A stretch of DNA of 64,000 nt, taken from positions 176,876,501 to 176,940,500 of the forward strand of contig CM065809.1 of NCBI GenBank assembly GCA_033398695.1. Reading direction: 5' to 3'. Below the pieces are notes generated by a model. That model was not told where the DNA came from. It made no database searches and worked only from the letters and a program-made list of their open reading frames with translations. Positions 10,883 through 21,953 of this stretch are shown here, piece by piece. Position numbers and translations under genes: made by a program. Position 1 is the first letter of the stretch. Each line of letters starts with the position of its first letter. The DNA comes from Orobanche coerulescens (lineage: Eukaryota > Streptophyta > Magnoliopsida > Lamiales > Orobanchaceae).

Positions 10883-11392
10883 GGCAGCAGGTCAGACTAG
10901 TTTGAAACAACGACTCGCCAACAATCGGAATGAGAGTACAAGGGATGAAACCACAGATATAGGAAGATCTTTTACTGACGAGATAAACATAAAAACCATC
11001 ACATGCCTCCGGCCATCCGAAGGCCGGAATAAATGAATATTAGCATCAACGCCCAAAATAATAAGAATTTATAAAACGACCCAAACATTCGGAAATCTAG
11101 ATTCGAGACCTAAACAACAATATCATAAAGTTGTAACATAACCAGAAATATTAAATGAACTCGCAAAGGTAACGAAATGCCAGGTTAGAACGAGATTTAC
11201 GAGAATCAAGCCTCAATGCGGAAAGTTACACAATAAGTAAAATCCCATAAAAACAACACCGAAACTCGTCCGGATGGCCATGAATGCAAAACAAAATGGT
11301 TTCAGAATACTACAACACTTACAAGCGAGTTGTCCGAAATGAAAATGTACTAAAAATAGAAATTACTAAAACTAGAAAGTGCGGATATTACA

Positions 11393-11621
11393 ACCAAGTT
11401 GACATGGGATAACGAGACTTCAGCATGCCCCATGGCGTGTAGGTCGATATGACCATCGACTATAGCATGGACCATTAACTAACAGCTTGACTTAGGCTCA
11501 AACCCACCGGGTGAAAAAAATCATCATCGACTTGCCCTTGCTCTAGTATCATATTAGAATTGGGTCATCATCTCTTTAAATGACCTTCTTAAGGGGTGAA
11601 AGTTATCCAACTTAGGCGCAT
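11393..11621. other. Unannotated flank
   Basis: No gene or clear repeat end is seen. The phrase GTGAAAGTTATCCAACTTA near 11597 recurs with changes near 12043 on the other side of the microsatellite block, so the microsatellites may have expanded inside a once continuous sequence. Confidence 0.4.
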
Positions 11622-11985
11622 TTTGCTTTTTTTTTTTTTTTGATTCGATTCGATTCGATTCGATTCGATTCGATTCGAGTCCATTCGATTCGATTGGGCG
11701 ATTCGAGTCCATTCATTCAATTCGATTGATTCGATTCGATTCGATTCTTCTTCTTCTTGTTATTATTAATCTTAATTATTATTATTATTATTATTATTAT
11801 TACTAATAATATTACTATTATCGTTGTTGTTGTTGATTACTATTATTATTATTATTATTATTATTTACCATTATTATTATTATTATTATTATTTACTCTT
11901 AATATATATTTCAGTTCAGTTCAGTTCAATTCAGTTCAGGTCCATTCAGTTCAGTTCAGTTCATTTCAGTTCATTTCAGATTTAT
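11622..11985. repeat. Compound microsatellite: poly-T, GATTC, ATT, TCAGT
   Basis: In order: poly-T (about 11625-11641), (GATTC)n with interruptions to about 11745, (TTC)n, (ATT)n blocks to about 11895 with a GTT interruption, then (CAGTT)n to about 11980. Apparent Ile- or Tyr-rich readings here are repeat translations, not genes. Confidence 0.9.
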
Positions 11986-12442
11986 TCAGTCCAAAAGAAC
12001 AGAACCTTATACATTGAGTCCAGAATTTCACCAAGTATTAAGAGGTGAAAGTTATCTAACTTATATATTGAGGCCGAAATTTCACCAAGTAGACGCGGAC
12101 AATGACACTTTACTTTTTGTTACTTTATGCTTATTGTAATTTCTTATTCACATAATTTAGTAACCAATCTAAAATTCAGCCATCTAAATAAAACTGAAAC
12201 TAGTGCATCTGAATTAGTGGATATCATAATCTAGAAATTATTTTGGTATACGATCTTATGCCATTTCCTTGTCTAACCGAGACCCCTAGCAACCAGGCTG
12301 CAAGAACTTGGGGAGGGGGGGGGGGGGGGATTGGACATCTAAGTCCTTTTTTTAGTTTAGTGGATCAAACCCGTCCTCTAGAATTGCTAGACAACTCAAC
12401 ACATCCTCAAATTGTCTACCGCTACTCTGATACCACGTTAGT
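11986..12442. other. Intergenic sequence with a poly-G tract
   Basis: No coding sequence is supported. There is a G-run at about 12311-12329. TCTGATACCA at about 12426-12435 looks like the reverse complement of a tRNA-Met primer site, but no matching LTR edge could be fixed. Confidence 0.4.
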
Positions 12443-13738
12443 TGTATTTTTTTGCGCTTAATCGTCATTATTTTATACCCATTCTTAGTTTAAATCGGCG
12501 TAAATGAACTTTTAATGCATTATTTGTACATGTTTTGAAGGAAATTCGAGTCCGGGAGCTTAAACGAAGAAAAACGGGTCAAAACAACAATTTTTGATCA
12601 GGGACCGCGGCACACGGACAAGGGGCCGCGGCACAGGAGGCGCCCAGAAGGACCCGATACAAACTGTACCGGGGGTCGCGGCACGCAAGATCTGAGCCGC
12701 GGCCCGTAAGGAAAAATCGGGCCCAGGCCTGGCCGCATGAAGACAGGGGCCGCAGCACACTAATGCCGGGCCGCGGCCCGCCGCGCTGGTTCCCTACTCG
12801 CAGCCGCGATTTCGGCGGTTTGGAAGCCCGTTTCTGACTTAATTTCCGGACGCGTTTTTGAGGCTGATGAAAAATTATAAATAGGCATTGAAGGTCAGAA
12901 GATAACAGGATCGAAGAGAAGGAGAAACTACCGAGGAGCAGAGAACAGAAGCTAGAGAACGGAGGAATTCAAGTTCTTCAATTGTGTTTGATTTCTATTA
13001 TGCTTTCGTTAATTCTTTGTGTATTATTTTCTAGCATGTCGGGCTAGAACCCTATTCTAGGATTGTGATGAAATCGATATTTTGACGAATTAACTTTTAA
13101 TTTTACATTATTAATATATATCTCTCTTTCTTATTAAGTTTTCCCCAATTGTTCTTAATGCGTTCAATTATGTGGCCTATGATTGAATTGTTTTGATTAC
13201 GTAACTCGGATCGGGAGAGAAGAGTTAGTAGGAAAAATTGGTGAGAAACGTTTTATCTTGTGAGATAGGAATATACTCATAGGAATTACGTGGCCTGTCT
13301 GAAGATTTTGTACTTTTTGACTATTGTCGGATTAATTCACCTAGGAATAGAGTGTTTTATTCGCCTTAGAAAATTCTACTGACCTCGGGAGAGGCATTAG
13401 AGTATCTTAGCAATCTTCCCCTTCAATAAATTGGGAAATCACTTAATTCATATTAATCAAGAGCAATTCGGATAAATCGAGGCGGATTCTCAATCCTAGA
13501 TTATTCTCCTATTTGATCTTCTTTCTTCTAATAATCGATTTTATTAATTGTTCTTAGTTTATCATTATATTAATTTTCTTTAATAATCCCTGCACCACCA
13601 TATTCGATCGTTTAGATAAAATTAGAATACACATAAATTGGTAGTTAGTAAGTCAGTCCTCGTGGGAACGATATCTTACTTATCACTTTATTACTTGCTT
13701 ACGACAACGTGCACTTGCGTTCACCGAAACACGTAACA
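12443..13738 (+). repeat. Probable Tat/Athila-like LTR, plus strand (ends tentative)
   Basis: A GC-rich block (about 12600-12790) with CCGCGGCAC words is followed by TATAAATAGG (about 12877), an expected LTR promoter. A leader-like AT-rich body then ends in AGTCCTCGTGGGAACGA and TGCACTTGCG near 13655-13710, phrases typical of Tat/Athila LTR 3' ends. The TG start at 12443 and CA end near 13738 are chosen by composition. I found no matching target duplication and no adjacent primer site, so this may be a solo LTR or remnant. Confidence 0.5.
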
Positions 13739-13869
13739 TACCACCTATCGCAGGACGCTTGTAGTGTGGGTAAAAGTATGCGCACCATGCGGCTAATAGT
13801 CGACACCACAAGTATAAATGAAGCCACTATAAATATAGAATATATGTAATAATACTAGACAATGCATTC

Positions 13870-14140
13870 AGGGCCGGTCCTGAGATTTTGTAGGCGCAAT
13901 GCGAAAAAAGATTTGGGGCCTTTTTATATTTATTTCAGTACGTTAATTATTTATCTTATACACAATTGTTATAATGCCTATTTCATATACTATAATTTTC
14001 AACAGCCAACAATTTAGAGCAAAAAAAATTTTGGGGCTTTTTTTATATTTATTTCAGTATGTTAATTATTTATTTTATACACAATTCTTATAATGTCTAT
14101 TTTATATACTATAATTTTCAACAGCCAACAATTTATATAC
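13870..14140. repeat. Transposon-like fragment with about 118-bp tandem duplication
   Basis: CAGGGCCGGTCCTGAG at about 13869 resembles a hAT-type terminus. Two copies of a 118-bp AT-rich unit starting TTGGGGC follow, at about 13913 and 14031. I found no partner terminus, so class is uncertain. Confidence 0.4.
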
Positions 14141-14205
14141 AAAGACATTCATAAATTAAAAAATATAAAAGATAATCATTTAAAGAGTAAAAAGAAAATT
14201 TATAC

Positions 14206-14207
14206 TG

Positions 14208-14251
<44 letters not shown>

Positions 14252-14460
14252 ATGGATCAAATGAGAATGATTTTTGGAGTAAGAAATAGGAATAAATCTG
14301 AACCATCGATCTTTCTATGATCTACGGTCCAAATTATATTATGCATAAAAAATATACATTTCATGCGCTAAAATGTCAAGCATTAAATTTATATATTATA
14401 TGTATCAAAACATCGATGGATTAAAATAATGGATTCCATCTAATAAATATTTGTCACCTC
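14206..14460. repeat. (TA)n tract and dispersed AT-rich repeat
   Basis: (TA)n at about 14206-14249 precedes about 210 bp containing CCATCGAT, ATGATCTACGGTCC and ATGCATAAAA. The same words occur inverted at 36120-36440, again beside (TA)n. It is a dispersed family of unknown class; a non-autonomous Helitron is possible. Confidence 0.45.
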
Positions 14461-15089
14461 TAGGGGTGAGCTCGGTTCGGTTTGGTACGGTTTCTAGCTA
14501 AAACCGATACCGAACCGTATCTTATCGGTATCTAGCATTTGAGTACCGAAATGATTCGATTTTAAATCGGCTCGGTGTGATCGGTTTCGGTGTCGGTTCG
14601 GTAGCGGTTCGGTGTCAATGGGCTGATTAAATGAGCCACTTAAGTTGGGCTTGCATCAGACCCAAATTGAACTACTTGGGCTAAATCAGACAATTGTAAG
14701 TTCAAATAGAAGGATTTATACATAATTAATCCACTTCAAAGCTTGAATAAAAATAAAATCTACTTCAATAACATGATAATAACTAAGGATTCAAAAAGTC
14801 CAATATCAGATTAAACAAAAGTCTTGAATTTCCTACTCAAAGACAGTCCATCAATTCATAACAACTCGCACAAAGAAAAACAAAGTATGCAGAATAGTCA
14901 TCTGTTTTATCGGTTCGGTTCGGTTTTTAAAGTCGGGATCCATATCTAAAACCGAAACCGAACCGCATAATTCGGTTTTCAAAATTTTAAGAACCGTACC
15001 ATACCAATATCTTATTAGTTCGGTTTTTCGGTTTCAGTTTTTTCGGTATTTTCGGTATTATCGGTTTTTGTCGGTTTTTCTGCTCACCG
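14461..15089. mobile_element. Non-autonomous hAT-type element
   Basis: Left end TAGGGGTGAGC at 14461; right end reads GGTGAGC inward from about 15089. Flanks are GTCACCTC (14453-14460) and CTCACCTC (15090-15097), seven of eight bases alike, as for an 8-bp hAT duplication. The interior is rich in TCGGTTCGG / AACCGA words on both arms and has no coding sequence. Confidence 0.65.
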
Positions 15090-15129
15090 CTCACCTCTTA
15101 ACTTCAATCTCGTTCTCACACCGAACCAT

Positions 15130-15130
15130 C

Positions 15131-15179
<49 letters not shown>
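15130..15179. repeat. (TC)n(TA)n microsatellite
   Basis: About 11 TC units pass directly into about 13 TA units. The same CT-to-TA junction recurs at about 36073 and 36442, and in the reverse order at 44100. Confidence 0.9.
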
Positions 15180-16307
15180 ATCTTTTTTGCACATTTGGAT
15201 TCTAACAAACTTAGTGCAGTTGCACCGCCAGCACAGAACCGGCCGCCTAAATGGATTTCAGCCGTCACTTAATATTATTCAAAAACCTCATCCCATAGGT
15301 GATGAGTACCAAAGTTTTATGGGACACGTACTGCCTACAACAACTACTTGATTTATGAAATGGACCCAACAATTCACTCTGAGTTTTGTCCCTTTGTGCT
15401 TTGCAACTAAGTGGTATATCCACTCTGGACAAGTTTTCTTTCTCATGTCATGATGAATGTCTTGAGTACACTCTATTCCTCTTGTTTTTGATCCCATGAA
15501 GTGGCGTTGACTATCTATTTTGAGCTTTTTCTTTGACATTTTTTTTGTTTGTTTGTTTGGGGCATGAGTAAGAATAATTAGCTTTATTCAGAAGCCACAT
15601 TTTGTCCGTTCTTTTATTATTACGATATATTTATTTTTACGTTTTTTCATATTTTTCTTATCTTTTTTTTTATTTATACAAAATATAGTCGTATAAGATC
15701 TTGTTAGATTCATCTGGAGATATATTTTCAAAATATCAACCTTTTATAGTTTTTATAAATACATAATTAAAGATGTTACTAGTTAAAATTGGACATTGAT
15801 AAACATGAAAGTTCGGGTATTGCGATTACAAGAGAACAAATGTAGTATATATGTATCCCGGATTTTTACCAGGAACCATCACCTCTAGACACAAGGCAAG
15901 TACAAATATTTACCTTGTTTTCAAATCAAGAATTCCCTTTATTTTTATCCTCTTTTTTTTTTTTTTCAAATTGTTACCCTTTTGTTATTTTTTCCCCCTT
16001 GGTGTCTCCATCAATGAAACTAAAAAACATCAAGTTGAGAGTGGCCCCTAAGAAGGCATGTCTCGTGCAATCATAATGACTTCCAATTTTTTGATTTGGT
16101 AATTTTTTTCTTAAATAAAGTTCAAATTAAGTGGATAAAAAAGGTAAGAAATAAACAAACACAAACCATGAAACTTCTATATGGGACAGGGACTTGCCTT
16201 TTTTTGCTCACTATTAAGTGCATTTTTAGAGAGTTATCGCTCGGTGACTAGACATGAGAATACGACCTGAAATTACTGAGGGGAACTCCAATACGAAATA
16301 TGACACA
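15180..16307. other. AT-rich intergenic DNA, no gene seen
   Basis: Several poly-T runs are present. No reading frame has convincing composition or recognisable domains, and no element ends were found. Confidence 0.5.
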
Positions 16308-16315
16308 AACACGAC

Positions 16316-16793
16316 TAGGGATGTAAAAGAATCGAACTATACCGAACCTCACTACGTCTGAGTATGCGTTTGAAAGTGTCGAACCTTAAGTTCGAACACG
16401 TTTGAAAGTGTCGAACCTTAAAATTTAACGTATGAGTATACATTTGAAAGCTCCGAATCGAGCCAAACTATGCGAATCGGATCGAACCGTTTGAGTAAAA
16501 CACTAAACACCTTTACGTGAGATTGAACACAGAGGATGAGGAACGGATGAGAGAGAGAAAAATTGAGATAAAATAGCCCAAGGGGGGTATAATCTTATAA
16601 ATCCATGCCTATAATTAATAGACAAAAGTCAATTTATGGCGAGCAAGACTATTTCGCACCGTTTGCAAATCGGACCGATCTCCCTATAAAACTTTTGAGT
16701 TTGAAGTTAGCATCATCGAATCGAGCCTCGAGCCGGACTTTCGAGACGAATAATGCGAGGCGAATCGAACTTTTACGTCCACTCACGGCCCTA
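16316..16793. mobile_element. Non-autonomous hAT-type element, perfect 8-bp duplication
   Basis: The element starts TAGGGATG and ends CGGCCCTA. The 8 bp on each side are identical: AACACGAC at 16308-16315 and 16794-16801. The 478-bp interior is rich in TCGAAC/TCGAAT words and carries no transposase. Confidence 0.85.
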
Positions 16794-16801
16794 AACACGA
16801 C

Positions 16802-17593
16802 TAATCTGAATCTAACACGATACACACTCCGTTCCATTTGAAGAGTCTATTTTGATTAAGATGCAAGTTTATTAATTTATTTTTTAGTAATTTTAACGAA
16901 GACACAATTTGTTTTAAATCATCTGCTTTTTCCACCTATTTTAATCTTTTTCTGAAACTAATATTGCAATTTATATAATAAAATACTCTTATTTTCTAAA
17001 AAATATTACACAAATGTTATTTAGATATTAAAGTTTTGTTTTAAAAATTTACTGGTACAAAATTATGTACGCTAAAAATAGACCGTTCAAATAAAACGAA
17101 ACCGTAAATTATGCATTTTCAACGGAATTAAAACCTTATAGCAAAATGCGAAATCCCAACCTGAATACGAACACAACGGTTCCCTATAACCCCCTCTTCT
17201 GCATGTGCTTCGTTTGTATATATACATATTTATATATGTGTGTGTATGGGTGAGATGATTGCCATGTTCAGTGCTTACGAGCTTGTTAAGCAATGAAATA
17301 ATATTAATATATTAATATTTTATATTTTATTTATTTTCAAGTTGAATAATGTACGTAAGCATGACACCTTATTGAGCGTAGTATAGAAATTATTTGAAAT
17401 TAGGAACTCGAGAAAGCATGTCTGTCATGCCAAGAAATCAGGACAAGATGTATGAAGTATCCTTATGAAGAAAGTTATGTCAGTTAGACAGTAGGGAAGG
17501 TGCAAAACAAATGGCAATATTAGTTGTAATCAAAGAGGAGACAACTATTAAGGGAATAGATGTTGAGAAAAAACTTAGAAGTGCCATTTTAAG
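16802..17593. other. AT-rich intergenic DNA, no gene seen
   Basis: No supported coding sequence or element boundaries. Contains short (TG)n / (TA)n tracts near 17215-17250. Confidence 0.5.
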
Positions 17594-18103
17594 TATAGTA
17601 TTATTCTTTTTTGTCCGAGGTTTAACATCTAACTCTTTTGATAATCAAATTGTCGGAAGTGACCTTTACTCGAATGTATTCGTGTAATATATTGTACTTT
17701 CGAGTAAAAAAATTTCGAGTCAACTTACAAAAATATACAATATCGAGGGAATATTATCATCCGGGTAAGCACAATCGAGTAACATGAATGCGCCGTCGAG
17801 TAACACGAATGCGCCGTCGAGTAACACGAATGCGCCGTCGAGTTCGCCCTCTGGTAACTCGAATGCTCAAGATACGCCAATCGAGTAACTCGTGTTCGTT
17901 CGAGTAACCCGTACCTCATACTCGATTGTGTAACTCGTGTTACCCGAAAACTGATATCGTATATTTTTGCAAGTTCATTCGAAATTTTGTTACTCGAAAG
18001 TAAAATATATGATTCGAATTCATTCGAGTAAATGTCAATTCCGACAATTTAGATATCAAAAGAGTTGGTGCTAAACTTGGGACAAAAAAAAAATAATGCT
18101 ATA
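17594..18103. mobile_element. Long imperfect inverted-repeat element (MITE, about 510 bp)
   Basis: Left arm (from about 17594: ATTATTCTTTTTTGTCC, then AACTCTTTTGATA, AATTGTCGGAA and TTTACTCGAAT) reappears as reverse complement at the right end to about 18103. Arms are at least 100 bp and flanked by TA. The centre holds a 21-bp minisatellite (CGAGTAACACGAATGCGCCGT) in about three copies at 17770-17840. No coding. Confidence 0.7.
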
Positions 18104-18230
18104 TGTAAAAGTTCAAGACAAGCTATTCCCACATAGATGTTAGTATTATCTTTAACTAAGAATAGTAATAAGTTTTAGTCAGTAAAACACAGTTTCGACT
18201 TCGATGAGTAGATATCAATTCTAATAAATA

Positions 18231-18480
18231 CTTCCTCTGTCCCAAATCAGTAGGCTACGTTTGATTTTTTTGGTTAATCGTCTCCGACTACGAATTAATC
18301 TTAAACCGCAAATGTAAAATGTTAGATTGAATTATATAATGAAAGTCTAGGTATTAAAGTTTCATTATATAATTTAATTGAAGATTTTAAATTTGCGGTT
18401 TAAAATTAATTCGTAGTCAAAGTCGGAGGCGGTTGACCGAAAAAGTCAAACGTGGTCTATTAGTTTTGGGACGGAGGGAG
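18231..18480. mobile_element. Stowaway/Tc1-mariner MITE (250 bp)
   Basis: Termini CTTCCTCTGTCCCAAA and TTTTGGGACGGAGGGAG are inverted versions of the common plant CTCCCTCCGTCCC terminus. TA dinucleotides flank both sides (18229-18230, 18481-18482). The interior is a long near-palindrome whose two arms meet near 18350. Non-coding. Confidence 0.9.
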
Positions 18481-18832
18481 TAAGAATTAATTTTAGTCGG
18501 TAAGATGTAATCCTAATGAGCAAAAAAAAAAAAAAAAGTAATTTCATACTATAAATAACAATAGTAAGCAACACAAATCCGTTTAATCAGTAAACATTAG
18601 TTATAGTCAGTAAGAATCAGTTTCCATCAGTAAAATAAGTTTTGTTGAGTTAATACAATTTTAATCAGCAAGTGAAAATCAGGTGATCACGACTATAGGG
18701 CATTAATAGAGATTTAATGGAAAAAGTCTTTAAATCAATTTAATGATTTGTAGGTAACTTCAAATTTGACCAGAAAATACACCTAAATATCTTGGTGTGC
18801 TGATATGTAGTTGTGGTCTGTATGATTTTAAA

Positions 18833-19931
18833 TAGGGATGTTAATAGATCCGGTAGGATACGGTTATGCCTCTTCCATATTCTACCATAGAGGTAGCATT
18901 TCGGAACCGAAAATTGAAAACCGAACCGAAAAAAAACAAAAAAAGAACCGAAAAAACAAAATCGAAGAAGATCGAACCGAAAAACAAAAAAACAGAATCG
19001 AACCGAACTAATTTGGTTCGGTTCTTGGTTCGGGGTCGGGCAGAACTGAACCGGACCGAAATGGACCGAAGTCAAATTTCAACATACTAAAATGATCTTG
19101 TTTTTGTGATTTTGGTGTGTTTCGAATTTTAGTATAATTCGTTTTCCTTTTGTAAGACCCTTATGGGTCCAAGGAGGACCGATAATATGCTCATGTAAAT
19201 TGTGATTCAATTAATTTAGGTTGAGAGAATGAGCTACTGTGATTTACGATTGTTATATGTTTTGAGATATTTGAAAATTGCTATGCAACTCTAGCTTTTA
19301 TCTTGAACATATATATAACTCTTGTTGGCTTGTTGTTATACATAACTTATTCTATTGCATATAATATTTGAATTTATATTGTGAAGAACCGAAAAAATAT
19401 CAAACCAAATCGAAACCGAACAGAATATTTATAAAACCGAACTTAACCGAACCGAACTTCAAAAAGAATCGAACCAAACCGAAACTGAATATTTGGTTCG
19501 ACTCTCGGTTTCAGTCAAAAAACGAACCGAATGGAACCGAATCCACCCCTACTCTACCCTATTTGATTCGGATCGAGTTCGATATTGCCGAACCAAATAG
19601 GTATTCGGGTACCCGTACACCCTATATTTAAAAATATAAATATTTTTTAATATATATCATATATACATATAATGTAATTAATAAATTCAATTTGGTATAA
19701 TAAATATTTAAAATATAATATTTATATAATAATATATATATATACTATATAATATATCATAATAATATATTTATATAATTCAAACGAGTACGCGGGTCGG
19801 GTTATTGAGTAATATACTATACTCATACCCTACCGTATCCGATCATAAAAGTTTGGATTCGAATGATTCCCAACTCAATTTCGAGTTTATCCAACGAGTA
19901 GGATCGAGTATAGATAAAATTGACAGCCCTA
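18833..19931. mobile_element. Non-autonomous hAT-type element with nested insertion
   Basis: Starts TAGGGATG and ends CAGCCCTA. Flanking 8 bp are identical: ATTTTAAA at 18825-18832 and 19932-19939. It is interrupted by a second hAT-like element (18888-19551). No transposase coding is visible. Confidence 0.85.
18888..19551. mobile_element. Nested hAT-like element
   Basis: Left end TAGAGGTAGC, right end CCACCCCTA; both arms carry repeated GAACCGAA words in opposite orientation. Flanks TTCTACCA (18880-18887) and CTCTACCC (19552-19559) share six of eight bases, so the ends are probable rather than proven. Rare Lys/Glu-rich readings inside come from the AACCGA repeats. Confidence 0.55.
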
Positions 19932-20116
19932 ATTTTAAAAGCAACTTGCAATGGTCGGAAGCTGTTTAAATTTTGGGCAAGTGCTTTTAGGATTATCATC
20001 CAAACATACTTCGAGTATGATTTTGTGGCGGGCACTATAAAATCAACATGCATCGTATCCAACCTAATGAGTTGAGTTTGTGTTATAGTCCACGCATTTA
20101 CATTGGGAATACATTT

Positions 20117-21060
20117 TGTTGTTGCCCGAAATATTACCCGAAGATAGATATTGCTGGAATGGTCGAGCAACAGCAAATTGCGAGAGCCCGTCCGAGGGAA
20201 TGGAAAAACACAAGATTTGCCGGGTTTGTTAGGCCCAGACTTGAATGCTCTCGCGAGATGTTATTAATACAAATATTCGGGGATACAAGTATCAATGTAA
20301 GAATGCGATTACAATGAGTGTAAAAGATCCTATTTATCTAGCTCTTGAACGAAGCTCTGCGTGATTCGTCTCTGCCGACCGTCTTTCGTGTAAGAGGTGC
20401 TGAGAGAGAAGAAAGACCGAGAGATAGCTGTTGCCAAGAGTGAGAAAGCCAAGTTATGAGTTGAACTTGTGAACTGGACGTGAAGCAGCCTTTTTTCCAA
20501 GTGTAGACAGCCTTCTATTTATAGGACCTGAGATGCTCTGGTATGCTGTCGGGCGATCGCCTTTCTTGTAATATAATAAGCGGCGATCGTCTTTATGTCA
20601 CATGGGCTGTCTGCCTTGAAGCCTGCGGCTGCTGCTGGCAGCCAGCTGTGCGGTCCAATGAGGAGCCGGCAGGCATCCTGAGTCGCCGTTACGGGCGGTC
20701 CCACTGTACACCTTTCGGCGGGTCTGTCGGTTGGTGGAAAGATGCTGACAGACTGTGGTCAACGATCCATGTCTTATGGCGCTTTTTTCGGATCTGCACA
20801 TGGGTCCTTGATTCGAGCTTCGGCCTTCGCCGACTGGACGGGCGATGGCTTCGCGTGGCATGAGGCGGTCATCACTTGGTCGGTCACCAGGAGTCGATCG
20901 CCAAGTACCAAGAGACGATCGCCTTAGATGTCGATCGCTCGGCACCTGGACTTGTCCTGGGGCCTTCGGTCGGCCAATCTGCCTTGGCTGTTGGGCTCTG
21001 GCTCGATCGCCCGGTCTCAGTGCCGATCGCTTGGTGAGATGTATAAATCTCGATACAACA
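20117..21060 (-). repeat. 3' LTR of the gag-only Tat element
   Basis: In plus orientation starts TGTTGTTGCCCG and ends GATACAACA. CGATCG palindromes are frequent (for example GGGCGATCGCC near 20562). A hairpin GGCTGC-TGCTG-GCAGCC lies at 20627-20643; it is kept in the LTR at 50209-51189 but lost in this element's other LTR. AT-rich TATAAATCTC lies near the end. Confidence 0.92.
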
Positions 21061-21953
21061 ATTACCCCCCAGCTTGCTCCGATGTTGAAGACACGGGGTG
21101 AGGTGGCTCTTGCTGGCGATCGTGTAGGATGAAGAGGAGCGATCCTGAGCGGACTTTGGCTTCGGACTTGGGCGATCTAGTCGATTGGCGAGCTATCTTC
21201 GGTCTTGTACCTGCAATAAACAATTTTGCCGATCCCTCGTAGAAACTTGATTTCTTCGTTGTAGGGGAATCGTGCACAGTCGCGGAGTTCGATGGACCGA
21301 CTCCATGACCATGTCTTGTGCGCGAGCGACATTGTCTGTCTCATGACTCATTTTATTGTGAGGGTCCTCCGTTAGGCTGCGCCTCGCCTCGTACTTAAAC
21401 GAAGGGCGTGCGGTCTTGGTCTGGAAAAGTCCTTGCGCGGGGCGTCGTCGGATTAATCGACTCCACGTCCGCGGCTAATTAGCTCTTTTCTACCTCGGAT
21501 CGTCATGTTAGATGGCAATCTTCGACGGTATACGTTGAGACGGGGGTAGTGACGTGTCGCATTGTCCGTGAAGGATCCACCATGTTAAATGACGGACCTT
21601 CGATGGCGGGCGATCGTGTCCACTAATTCGTTTGGAGGGTCCTTCGACTACGCCCGCCTCGTATTCAAACGAAGGGCGAGCGATCTCAGCCCAAAGGAAC
21701 CTTGCATGGCCTAAGCAGTCGGTTCCATCGACCACCAGGACCATGGCTGCACTCTTCCACCTCAGATCGTCATGTCAAATGCCGACCTTCGACGGTGTAC
21801 GTTGTGCGGGGGAGGCGATCTCGTGCCTTAATCCAACATATTAGATGATGAACTGTAGATGGCGAGCGAGTCCTCCAGTTTTGGTGATGTTGTTTGATAT
21901 CGGCGATCGGGATGGAAGACTAGAGATCGTCGTTCGGGCGCCGATCGCGCTGC
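21061..21953 (-). other. 3' spacer of the gag-only Tat element with polypurine tract
   Basis: Immediately right of the LTR, ATTACCCCCCAG reads CTGGGGGGTAAT on the minus strand, a good polypurine tract. The rest is non-coding and contains two diverged copies of a GGAGGGTCCTTCG - AAACGAAGGGCG unit (about 21360-21420 and 21633-21690). Closely similar sequence occupies 54820-55340 in the larger Tat element, between its antisense gene and pol. The derivative kept this spacer but lost both neighbours. Confidence 0.75.

Larger units (their letters stand above)
9295..11392 (-). repeat. 5' LTR of the minus-strand chromovirus-like element (2,098 bp)
   Basis: On the minus strand it begins TGTAATATCCGC at 11392 and ends AGTGTTACA at 9295, next to its primer site. 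Its first 11 bases equal those of the Tekay LTR and its layout is the same: a palindrome array (10598-10882) and a short repeat pair (9842-9965). Body sequence and palindrome word differ, so it is a related but distinct family. Confidence 0.85.

Noticed and set aside
11757..12048. Ile- and Tyr-rich small proteins
   Set aside because: They are translations of ATT/TAT microsatellites.
12426..12435. Reverse complement of a tRNA-Met primer site as evidence for a minus-strand LTR to the right
   Set aside because: The LTR-like features to the right (TATA box, CTCGTGGGAACGA end) read on the plus strand, and no TG...CA edge fits a minus LTR there.
20543..21132. Readings inside the Tat LTR on both strands
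   Set aside because: GC-rich LTR sequence without stops; they are not conserved between the three LTR copies.
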